A stretch of DNA of 35,473 bases. Origin: Pseudomonadota bacterium (GTDB lineage Bacteria; Pseudomonadota; Alphaproteobacteria; Rhodospirillales; Rhodospirillaceae). The notes below the pieces were generated by a model. It worked only from the letters and a program-made list of their open reading frames with translations. It searched no databases and was not told the origin of the DNA. Where the stretch lies: NCBI GenBank assembly GCA_020160875.1, contig JAIUPE010000017.1, positions 1 through 35,473 on the forward strand, given 5' to 3'. Shown here one piece after another: positions 15,166-21,911 of the stretch. A program made the position numbers and the translations under genes. How positions within the stretch are numbered: position 1 is the first letter of the stretch; the number at the start of each line of letters is the position of its first letter.

Positions 15166-16569
15166 TTAGCCCTTCTCGTCCTCGAACGGATTCTTGGGCT
15201 TACGCAGATGGATGCGGATCGGCACGCCATCCAGGTCGAAGGTGTCGCGCAGGCCGTTCGTGAGATAGCGCATGTACGCGTCCGGCAAGTCGCCGGCACG
15301 GGTCGAGAAGATGACGAAGGTGGGCGGACGCGTCTTCGCCTGGGTCATGTAACGGAGCTTGATGCGCTGCTTGTGGATCGACAGCGGCGGCGGATGAGCC
15401 CGGGTGGCGGAGGCCAGCCAGCGATTGAGCGGGTTGGTCGGGATATGTTTGTTCCAGGTCGCATGCACCGCGAACACAGCTTCCATCAGCGTGTCGACGC
15501 GCTGACCTGTTTTGCCGGACAACGTGACGACGGGGATGCCGCGGATCTGGGCGAGCGAAGATTCAAGCGTGTCCTCGACCTTCGACAGGACCGAGCGCTT
15601 TTCCTTGATGAGGTCCCACTTGTTCACCGCGATGACGAGCGCGCGGCCTTCCTCGGCGACATGACGCGCGAGGGTGAGTTCCTGATTGTCGAGCGGGCTT
15701 TCGGAATCGACCACCAAGACGACAACTTCGGCGAGGCGGATCGCTTCGAACGTTTCACCCACCGAGAGCTTCTCGACCGCATCGGTGATCTTGGTGCGCT
15801 TGCGCACGCCGGCCGTATCCACAAGACGGATCTCGCGCGTGGCGCCGTCGGGCGCGGTGTAGGTCCAGTCGACGGGAATGGCGTCGCGGGTGACGCCCGG
15901 CTCGGGACCCGTCAGCACGCGGTCTTCGCCGACCAGACGATTGATGAGGGTCGACTTGCCCGTGTTGGGACGGCCGATGATCGCGAGCTGTAGCGGACGC
16001 ACCGGCGCGGGCGGCGGCGCTTCACCCTCAGCCAGCGGCGCGGGTTCTTCATCGTCCTCGAGCGCCTCAAGATCCTCGGGCGGCGCGAACGGCGCCATCG
16101 CGGCATAGAGCGCGTCGAGGCCCTGCCCGTGCTCGGCGGCGATGGCGATCGCTTCACCAAGGCCCAGGCGGAAGGCGTCGTAGAGCGCGCTTTCGCTGCC
16201 TTTGCCCTCGGTCTTGTTCGCGACGAGCAGGATCGGCGTGCGGCTCTTGCGCAAAAGATCGGCGAAATGTTCGTCGAGCGGCGTGATGCCGGCCTTGGCG
16301 TCGACGAGGAAGAGAGCGACGTCGGCTTCGGCGATGGCCTTTTCGGTCTGGCGGCGCATACGCCCTTCAAGGGTCTCGGCGTCGGCGTCTTCAAAACCGG
16401 CCGTGTCGAAAACGGTGAAAGTGAGACCACCGAGCGTGCCGAGGCCCTGGCGGCGGTCGCGCGTGACGCCGGGGCGGTCATGCACGATGGCTTCGCGGCG
16501 GCCGATGAGACGATTGAACAGCGTGGACTTGCCGACATTGGGGCGCCCGACGATGGCGGCCGTGAACAT
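15166..16569 (-). CDS. der: Ribosome biogenesis GTPase Der (EngA)
   Basis: A 467-residue protein with two tandem GTPase domains, needed for 50S subunit assembly. The first P-loop is GRPNVGKS (8-15), with DTAGFED as switch II and NKTEGK as the G4 motif; the second is GRPNTGKS, with DTAGVRKR and NKWDLI. A KH-like C-terminal domain ends FEDEKG. Between the domains lies an acidic linker (EALEDDEEPAPLAEGEAPPPAP). An in-frame ATG at 16659 would add 30 basic residues; homologues normally begin a few residues before the P-loop, so 16569 is preferred although both starts have weak ribosome binding sites. It follows bamB on the same strand, separated by a large inverted repeat. Confidence 0.95.
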   Translation of the reverse strand: MFTAAIVGRPNVGKSTLFNRLIGRREAIVHDRPGVTRDRRQGLGTLGGLTFTVFDTAGFEDADAETLEGRMRRQTEKAIAEADVALFLVDAKAGITPLDEHFADLLRKSRTPILLVANKTEGKGSESALYDAFRLGLGEAIAIAAEHGQGLDALYAAMAPFAPPEDLEALEDDEEPAPLAEGEAPPPAPVRPLQLAIIGRPNTGKSTLINRLVGEDRVLTGPEPGVTRDAIPVDWTYTAPDGATREIRLVDTAGVRKRTKITDAVEKLSVGETFEAIRLAEVVVLVVDSESPLDNQELTLARHVAEEGRALVIAVNKWDLIKEKRSVLSKVEDTLESSLAQIRGIPVVTLSGKTGQRVDTLMEAVFAVHATWNKHIPTNPLNRWLASATRAHPPPLSIHKQRIKLRYMTQAKTRPPTFVIFSTRAGDLPDAYMRYLTNGLRDTFDLDGVPIRIHLRKPKNPFEDEKG

Positions 16570-16683
16570 CGGCTTTTCGTCGCCCCGCTTCTCGCGCGTG
16601 CGGGCCAGCTCCTTGCGCGGAGAGCCGCCAGCTTGCTTGCGATGGGTTTTACGAGGCATTCAAAATATCCAGCGTGTCTGAGC

Positions 16684-16773
16684 GCGAAATTTATCTCCGA
16701 TAAAATTTCGCCCTCGGGACTTGGTCCCGGGGGCGAATTCTCTGAGCGAAATTATATCGGAGATAAATTTCGC
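16684..16773. repeat. Long inverted repeat (28-bp arms) between bamB and der
   Basis: The left arm (16684-16711) and right arm (16746-16773) are reverse complements at 27 of 28 positions; each arm is itself near-palindromic (GCGAAATTT ... AAATTTCGC). The 34-nt spacer contains a further hairpin, CGGGAC-TTG-GTCCCG (16715-16729). TCTGAGCG precedes both arms as a direct repeat. The arms are much richer in A+T than the surrounding genes. Confidence 0.9.
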
Positions 16774-16787
16774 TTCCTCTGCGCCTG

Positions 16788-18122
16788 CTACCGATAGGCG
16801 GTCAGGTCGCCGTCATCGTCGAGCAGGAACATGGTGGCGTTTGCGAACACCGGCGCCATGGTGGCCGAGGCCGGCAGGTCCATCGTGCCCATCACCTCGC
16901 CCGAGTAGGGCGAGATCGAGATCGCTTCGCTCAAAGAATTGACCAGGATAAGCCGATCGCTGGCGAGCACGGGACCGGCCCAGATCACGCGGTCTTCACG
17001 GTCGTTCTCATCTTCCCAGGCGCGCAGCTGCGTCACCCACAAGATGCGGCCCGAACGCGCGTCGATGCAGACCGCTTCGGCGTCGATGGTGACGGTGTAG
17101 AGGAAGTCGCCGGCGATCCACGGCTGATAGATGCCCGCGACGGGCGCTTCCCAGAGACGATTGCCTGTACGCAAGTCGATGGCGACGATCAGGCCCGATT
17201 GACCCACCGCATACACACGGCCACGATCGATGACCGGACGCGCGGCGATATCCGGCAGGCTGGCGGCGGCTTCGGTGCGGCGGATGGCCACGACCGTTTC
17301 GCTCCAGAGCAGCGAGCCGTTGTCGACGCGCAACGCCGCGAGTTCACCGGTGGAGAGCGCCGCGACGACCACGCCGCCATCCACGGCCGGGGCGGAGCCG
17401 CCGAGCAGGATGGTCGGCGTCGAGGCGCCGGCGTAGGTCCAAAGTTGCGCGCCGTCGTTGGCGGCGAAGGCGATGACTTGGTTTTCGATGGTCGTGACGA
17501 ACACGCGGCCGCCGTTGACGGCCGGCGCGGCGCGCACCGGCGTTTCGGTGGTCGCACGCCAGATGATCTTGCCGTCGGCGGCGCTCATGGCCAGCACTTC
17601 GGCAGCACCCGAGGTCGCGAAGATGCGGTCGCCTTCGATCGCAATCGCACCGCCCAGGAACTTGTTGTCGCGTTCCATCCGCGGCGCCGTGTCGGCGCGC
17701 CACTCGCGCTTCCCGGTCTTGACGTCGAAAGACGTAACGCGGCCGTCGGCGTCCATGGTGTAGATGTGGCCGTTGGCGACGATCGGCTCGGCGAACATAT
17801 GGTTGCGCAGGCCGGAGCCTTCGCCGATGCCGACGGTCCAGGAGCGGCGCGGCACGTCGCTGATCACCATGTGATGCATGGCGTGGTGAGAGAAACCGCC
17901 CGCGCCCGGCCACAGCGTTGTGTCCTGCGGGGTGGGCAAAACGATGCGCGTGTCCGTGGTTTCAATGGACGGGCGCAGTTCACGTTCCAGCGCGAGCACC
18001 GAGATGCGCGTGCCCGGCAACACCTCGTTGCTATCCTTGCTGAACATGTCGCCGATGGACGAACAGCCCGCCAAAGCAGCTGTCACGAGAACGAGCGAAA
18101 AAACGCGGGCAAAACGCATCAT
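16788..18122 (-). CDS. bamB: Outer-membrane assembly lipoprotein BamB (PQQ-like propeller)
   Basis: A 444-residue lipoprotein (lipobox AALAGC, Cys20) with repeated PQQ/WD-type blades: Y-x-x-DADGRVTSFDVKTGKREW, ILAMSAADGKIIWRA-like, VIAFAANDGAQLW, LAALRVDNGSLLW, IVAIDLRTGNRLW and AVCIDARSGRILW. This is the eight-bladed propeller of BamB, which helps BamA insert outer-membrane proteins. It is 15 bp downstream of the TPR-anchor gene and upstream of der, the usual alphaproteobacterial order. Conserved segments near the N-terminus (GGFSHHAMHHM) are typical of the alphaproteobacterial forms. Confidence 0.92.
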   Translation of the reverse strand: MMRFARVFSLVLVTAALAGCSSIGDMFSKDSNEVLPGTRISVLALERELRPSIETTDTRIVLPTPQDTTLWPGAGGFSHHAMHHMVISDVPRRSWTVGIGEGSGLRNHMFAEPIVANGHIYTMDADGRVTSFDVKTGKREWRADTAPRMERDNKFLGGAIAIEGDRIFATSGAAEVLAMSAADGKIIWRATTETPVRAAPAVNGGRVFVTTIENQVIAFAANDGAQLWTYAGASTPTILLGGSAPAVDGGVVVAALSTGELAALRVDNGSLLWSETVVAIRRTEAAASLPDIAARPVIDRGRVYAVGQSGLIVAIDLRTGNRLWEAPVAGIYQPWIAGDFLYTVTIDAEAVCIDARSGRILWVTQLRAWEDENDREDRVIWAGPVLASDRLILVNSLSEAISISPYSGEVMGTMDLPASATMAPVFANATMFLLDDDGDLTAYR

Positions 18123-18137
18123 GATTTGGGAATAAGA

Positions 18138-18989
18138 CTAGGGTTTCGCGGCGGGACGCGCCGGCGTGGGTTCGGTTTCGGCGGCGGGCGCGACGAGATC
18201 GGTCACGGACGGCGCCTTGCCGGCGTCGATCGGCGGCGGCGGCAAAGTCGCAGGAACAACACCGGCTTTGTAGAGCGCGGCATATTCCTGGGCGCGTCCG
18301 CGCATCGCCTGCGGCGTGGCGGCGTCGTCGACCAGACTTTGCGCGAGCGTGGCGGCACGGACGGTGTCGCCCTGCTTGGCCGCGAGCAACGCGGTGAGTT
18401 CGATGGCCGAGGCCTTGAACGTGCTGTCCTTCGTCAACGGCGCGATTTCAGCTTCAAGCTTCTTCGGGTCTTCGCTGTCGACGCTGTGTAGCGCCTTCAG
18501 GATCGTGGCGACGTCGCGGAACAGGGTGTCGGCTTTTTCGTCGGCGGCGAGCGCGGCATAGAGATCGACCGCGCCCTTCGTGTCGTTGTTTTGCAGGCGA
18601 AGGCCCGCTTCGGTCAGGCGCGCGAGCGCGGCGTACGGCTGATCTTCCGACTTCGCGACTTCAGCGAACTTCGCCTTGGCGTCGTCCACCTTGCCTGCGG
18701 CGGCGTCGTTCATGCCCGCGTCGTAGACCATGGAGATGTTCGCGTGCGCGCGGCCGGCGTAGGCTTTCCAGCCCTCGTAGCCGGCGACCGCGACAAGGAA
18801 CAACACGGCGACGACGACGAACGTCGAGCCGTGCTGACGCCAAAGACGCTTGAGTTCATCTTCGCGAAGATCGGACTCGATCTCGGACATGAGACCGTCG
18901 AGTTCGACGTCCTTCTGGATAGGAGCCTTGCTGAGGGCGGTTCCGCCCTTCTTTTGCTCCGGCGCCGCCTTGGCGTCCTTGTCGCTCAA
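18138..18989 (-). CDS. YfgM-like membrane-anchored TPR protein
   Basis: A 283-residue protein with a charged cytoplasmic N-terminus, one membrane segment (about 56-72, STFVVVAVLFLVAVAG) and a periplasmic TPR region (about 75-230). The ELKRLWRQHGS segment before the membrane helix and GYEGWKAY after it are typical of the YfgM/TPR_21 family, linked to the Sec translocon and periplasmic chaperones. The C-terminus is Pro/Ala-rich and disordered (EPTPARPAAKP). It is the first gene of the run leading to bamB and der. Confidence 0.88.
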   Translation of the reverse strand: MSDKDAKAAPEQKKGGTALSKAPIQKDVELDGLMSEIESDLREDELKRLWRQHGSTFVVVAVLFLVAVAGYEGWKAYAGRAHANISMVYDAGMNDAAAGKVDDAKAKFAEVAKSEDQPYAALARLTEAGLRLQNNDTKGAVDLYAALAADEKADTLFRDVATILKALHSVDSEDPKKLEAEIAPLTKDSTFKASAIELTALLAAKQGDTVRAATLAQSLVDDAATPQAMRGRAQEYAALYKAGVVPATLPPPPIDAGKAPSVTDLVAPAAETEPTPARPAAKP

Positions 18990-19095
18990 TGGAACTCCTT
19001 ATCTCTATCTACACGGGACCGGAGACGGCCCCGAAATGCGCCGGAAACATAAAGAACCGGAGGAGGTTAGGCAATTCAAAGGGATGAGGGCGAAA

Positions 19096-19120
19096 CCTGA
19101 CTGAAAAGACAGGCTTTTTT
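19096..19120 (+). terminator. Terminator-like hairpin in a divergent intergenic region
   Basis: CCTG-A-CT / AG-A-CAGG with a GAAA loop (one A-A mismatch), followed by six T residues reading plus. No plus-strand gene ends here, so it may be an attenuator for the small lipoprotein gene downstream or a chance structure. The rest of 18990-19231 shows no gene. Confidence 0.3.
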
Positions 19121-19231
19121 GGGGCAGGCGCGCCCGCGTGGACCGCCCGCCCGGGACGGCGTTTTCAAGCCTTTGTTAACGCCCTGGGGATATATGAAAG
19201 ATGGCTTAAAGTCGGAAAAAAGGGCCCTTTC

Positions 19232-19498
19232 ATGCGCATTTCGGTTTTCGCGACGGCGGGCGCGCTCTGCCTCGTGCTGGGCGGATGCGGCGGCGATCCC
19301 GATCCGGTGTGGCAGCAGGCCTTTGGTTATGTGTGCTCGAACCACGGCGGCCGCGGCGCCGACGTGACGTGCAAGACCCGCCCGCCCGAGCCCGAGAACG
19401 TCAGCCGTTACTGCTACGACACGCTCGGCGATTCGAACTGCTTCGATCGACCGGACGAGATCAGTAAGAACCAGGAATTGGGTTCGTCGGGAAAATAA
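19232..19498 (+). CDS. Small cysteine-rich lipoprotein (hypothetical)
   Basis: An 88-residue protein with a lipoprotein signal (LVLGGC, Cys19). The mature part is short, polar and contains four further cysteines (YVCSNHGG, VTCKTRP, RYCYDTLGDSNCFD), suggesting two periplasmic disulfides. No family is recognised. AAAAAGGG lies several bases before the ATG. It is divergent from the TPR-bamB-der run. Confidence 0.75.
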   Translation: MRISVFATAGALCLVLGGCGGDPDPVWQQAFGYVCSNHGGRGADVTCKTRPPEPENVSRYCYDTLGDSNCFDRPDEISKNQELGSSGK

Positions 19499-19604
19499 CG
19501 CGGCCCGCAGATCGCGATTATTTCAACCGGTTTTCCTTGATCAAAATGCCCGTGTCTGGAAAAATGACGGTTATGCGTCATGGTGTTCCGGTTTAACGGC
19601 CCTC

Positions 19605-19946
19605 ATGTCCGCGGTAGTCCGCCTCAAAGACTTCCGGCGCCGCGCACCGTACCTTCATTTCACGCGAGCTGAACTCAACCGCCTTCTCGGGCTTTACGCG
19701 AGCCGCGTCAGTCGTGGGGAGTGGCGCGACTACGCCATCCATCACGGTCCCGAGGCGGCGAGCTTCATGGTGTTCGCGTCGAGCAACGAGCAACCGCTGT
19801 TCACCGTGTCCAAACTCGCCAAAGCCAAGAGCGCGGACCGGCGCTTTGTGGTGATGAGCCGCGGCGCGGTGAAGCTGAAACAAAGCGGCGATCTCGCGGA
19901 TGCCCTCGCGATTTTCGACCGGCCGATCAAGTTAGTTTCAGGCTGA
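19605..19946 (+). CDS. DUF2794 family protein
   Basis: A 113-residue soluble protein. FTRAELNRLLGLYASRVSRGEWRDYAIHHGPEAASFMVF and the following PLFTVSKLAK match the DUF2794 family, which is common in Alphaproteobacteria and of unknown function. No signal or membrane segment is seen. It lies about 105 bp after the small lipoprotein gene. Confidence 0.85.
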   Translation: MSAVVRLKDFRRRAPYLHFTRAELNRLLGLYASRVSRGEWRDYAIHHGPEAASFMVFASSNEQPLFTVSKLAKAKSADRRFVVMSRGAVKLKQSGDLADALAIFDRPIKLVSG

Positions 19947-20065
19947 ATTCATCAGCGATTGTAACGGTTTATGTCATGCGGGCGCCGCATGACTGCTCTG
20001 CGCCCGCATACGTGGCAAAGCGCCCTTTCGCACCCGAAATAGGGTTCACGAAAGGATGGTGCGTC

Positions 20066-20167
20066 ATGACTGAACGAACCGCGCTTCTCGACAATGCCTA
20101 CACCTTCGTCGTGTCAGGCTTTTTCACCAGCGCCGTGATCGCGACTGTATTTGCGGGGCTGTTCTAG
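20066..20167 (+). CDS. 33-aa single-pass membrane peptide (hypothetical)
   Basis: A short ORF, MTERTALLDNAYTFVVSGFF then TSAVIATVFAGLF, with AAAGGA about 10 nt before the ATG. A polar N-terminus of 11 residues is followed by one hydrophobic helix reaching the C-terminus, the layout of small membrane regulators or subunits. No partner gene is adjacent. The good ribosome binding site and the absence of any other ORF here support it. Confidence 0.5.
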   Translation: MTERTALLDNAYTFVVSGFFTSAVIATVFAGLF

Positions 20168-20229
20168 AGTCTGTTTCGTCGCCTGTTGAACGGCCGAACC
20201 GATGCCCACTTCGGCCTAACATGCTCTAG
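20164..20229. other. Nested inverted repeats after the 33-aa ORF
   Basis: CTAGAG (20164-20169) pairs with CTCTAG (20224-20229) around an inner stem GGCCGAA / TTCGGCC (20192-20198, 20210-20216). There is no T-tract. It may be a weak bidirectional terminator between convergent genes. Confidence 0.3.
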
Positions 20230-20248
20230 GGACTCGCGCGTGGCGGCG

Positions 20249-20749
20249 TCAGATCGCCACGCGCTGTTCGTTTGCGCCGGCGAATAAGTCATCCATTGCC
20301 GGGCACCATCTCACTCCATCGCCGACCGCGATCTTTCCCGCCGCGATGACCCGGCAGGTTACGCCGCCATGTCCATGTGGCGTCAGGGCCGTGCGCAGAC
20401 CCTGGTGCTGTTCATCCATCCGCTTGCAGGGGTCGGTTTCGCCGGTGACTTCCAAAATGACTTCGCCGATGACGATCCGCGAACCGGCGAGCGGCTGAAG
20501 TGGGATTCCCGCGACAAGGAGATTCGCCCGGCGCGTCGTCCACGGCAGGGCCGCGCCCAACGCATCGCAGGCCGCTCGCCACGCCTCTTCGCTCAGTACC
20601 GTGACCTGACGCTTGCCGCGCTTGCGCGCAAAATCGCCGGAGACGCCCGCGCGCGCCAGAATCTCAGCCGCCGTCTTGGTGACCATGGCGGCACGTTTAG
20701 CGGGCCGTGTGGCGATGCCGCGCAGGCGACCGAGAACATCGCTTGTCAT
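20249..20749 (-). CDS. MOSC-domain protein
   Basis: A 166-residue stand-alone MOSC domain. The start GRLRGIATRPAKRAAM, then GIPLQPLAGSRIVIGEVILEVTGETDPCKRMDEQHQGL and GGVTCRVIAAGKIAVGD, follow the MOSC pattern; the conserved Cys is Cys108 (TDPC), with a second at Cys132. MOSC domains occur in molybdenum-cofactor sulfurases and in amidoxime-reducing enzymes, where the cysteine handles sulfur or molybdenum. The gene begins 9 bp after the methyltransferase stop on the same strand, so they are probably co-transcribed. Confidence 0.85.
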   Translation of the reverse strand: MTSDVLGRLRGIATRPAKRAAMVTKTAAEILARAGVSGDFARKRGKRQVTVLSEEAWRAACDALGAALPWTTRRANLLVAGIPLQPLAGSRIVIGEVILEVTGETDPCKRMDEQHQGLRTALTPHGHGGVTCRVIAAGKIAVGDGVRWCPAMDDLFAGANEQRVAI

Positions 20750-20758
20750 GGCGCGATA

Positions 20759-21460
20759 TTAGTCCGATTTGCGCAAGAGGTCGACGCGTGTCGGGATCTG
20801 GAAGGCGGCCCCCTTCGGCCCCATATGCCGCTCGAACTTCTTTTGCGCGTCCGCCTTCTGGGCGCCGGACAAACGCGCGTCCGGCGGGAGATAGCCGCGT
20901 TCGACCGCCGCGAAATCCGCAATCACGACCGGCATCTGAAAGAATTTCTGTGCGACCAGCGCCATCGCACCCGACGAGACGGTGCCGCGGATAAGATCAA
21001 ACGCCGCAAGGCGATCCTGCTTCTCATCCTTGAAGACACGCGTGATCTCGTTGAACGCGCCGCCGGGCGCGGGCTCGGCGATGTAGGCCAGACCGCCAGG
21101 GCGCAGCACGCGGCGCATTTCGCGCAAGACCGGCGAACGGCGGTCCTCGGGGATACGGGAGAGAAACCCGTTCACGATGACGATATCGAAGCTGTCGTCT
21201 TCCGCCGGAATACGGTCCGCGCCACCTGACTTATAGGTGAGGTTCGACAGAGGCGGCGGATCGTCCGTGGCGCCTTGGGTCTCAAGCACGGTCACGGTCG
21301 CGGATTTCACGGCCGCCGCGATGGCCGGTGCGATATCGCCCGCGCCGACGGCAAGGCTGAGAATCTCGGAGTCTTTCAGGGGCAGAAGCGCGCTCGCGAT
21401 ATCCAAGTGCGAACTCACCACGGCACCGCGCGGATCCCAGCTTTGCATGGTGTCGGACAT
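20759..21460 (-). CDS. Class I SAM-dependent methyltransferase
   Basis: A 233-residue protein with a Rossmann-like methyltransferase core of the Methyltransf_11 type: SLAVGAGDIAPAI (motif I, slightly unusual), DDSFDIVIVNGFLSRIPE (motif IV region) and LREMRRVLRPGGLAYIAEP (post-motif). The C-terminal half (VAQKFFQMPVVIADFAAVERGYLPPDARLSGAQKADAQKKFERHM) is specific and of unknown role. AAAGGCGG precedes the ATG. A good promoter lies about 50-80 bp upstream. The substrate cannot be named. Confidence 0.8.
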   Translation of the reverse strand: MSDTMQSWDPRGAVVSSHLDIASALLPLKDSEILSLAVGAGDIAPAIAAAVKSATVTVLETQGATDDPPPLSNLTYKSGGADRIPAEDDSFDIVIVNGFLSRIPEDRRSPVLREMRRVLRPGGLAYIAEPAPGGAFNEITRVFKDEKQDRLAAFDLIRGTVSSGAMALVAQKFFQMPVVIADFAAVERGYLPPDARLSGAQKADAQKKFERHMGPKGAAFQIPTRVDLLRKSD

Positions 21461-21514
21461 CGGACCGCCTTTTGGGGTGCTTTTTTATCGCGAGAGAGAC
21501 AGGGAATAGAGAGG

Positions 21515-21543
21515 AGCCGATCTCCCTTGTCAACGCGGGGCGG
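21515..21543 (-). promoter_or_regulatory. Sigma-70-type promoter for the methyltransferase/MOSC genes
   Basis: On the minus strand a perfect TTGACA (21538-21543) is followed after 17 nt by TCTATT (21515-21520, four of six matches). The transcript would start near 21508, about 48 nt before the methyltransferase ATG. Confidence 0.5.
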
Positions 21544-21551
21544 CGACAAAG

Positions 21552-21911
21552 TTATTTGGCGAAGGCTTTCGCGAAGTCCGCGGGCTTGAAGCCGACGAGC
21601 AATTTTCCGCCGTTGTCGACGACCGGGCGCTTGATCATGGAATGTTGGTCGCGCATGAGCTTGAGGGCCTTGGCCTCGGTCAGATCCACTTTGTCCGTGT
21701 CATCGAGTTTGCGAAACGTCGTGCCCGCGCGGTTCAACAGCGTCTCCCAGCCGACGTCCTTCGCCCAACCCGCAAGCGTCGCTTTATCGATGCCGTCGGT
21801 TTTGTAGTCGTGGAACGCGTACACGACGCCGTGAGCGTCGAGCCAAGCGCGCGCTTTCTTCATGGTGTCGCAATTTTTGATGCCGTAGACAACCGTTCCG
21901 CGCGCACTCAT
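21552..21911 (-). CDS. ArsC/Spx-family thioredoxin-fold protein (YffB-like)
   Basis: A 119-residue protein of the ArsC/Spx/YffB family: VVYGIKNCDTMKKARAWLD carries the active-site Cys14, and MIKRPVVDNGGKLLVGF the conserved Arg-Pro loop. The CDTMKK context fits the YffB branch, not true arsenate reductase. It is probably a glutathione-linked reductase; the activity in vivo is unknown. Its ATG overlaps the end of the histidine kinase gene (ATGA), so translation is likely coupled to the kinase. This pairing is unusual. Confidence 0.88.
   Translation of the reverse strand: MSARGTVVYGIKNCDTMKKARAWLDAHGVVYAFHDYKTDGIDKATLAGWAKDVGWETLLNRAGTTFRKLDDTDKVDLTEAKALKLMRDQHSMIKRPVVDNGGKLLVGFKPADFAKAFAK

Noticed and set aside
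17199-18491. 430-codon plus-strand ORF across bamB and the TPR gene
   Set aside because: Antisense to two well-supported genes and of shadow-frame composition.
19537-19552. TTGATCAA as an FNR/FixK site
   Set aside because: The two half-sites lack the required four-base spacer.
21552-21911. Arsenate reductase for an arsenic-resistance operon
   Set aside because: The sequence context around the cysteine fits the YffB branch, and no arsenic genes are adjacent.
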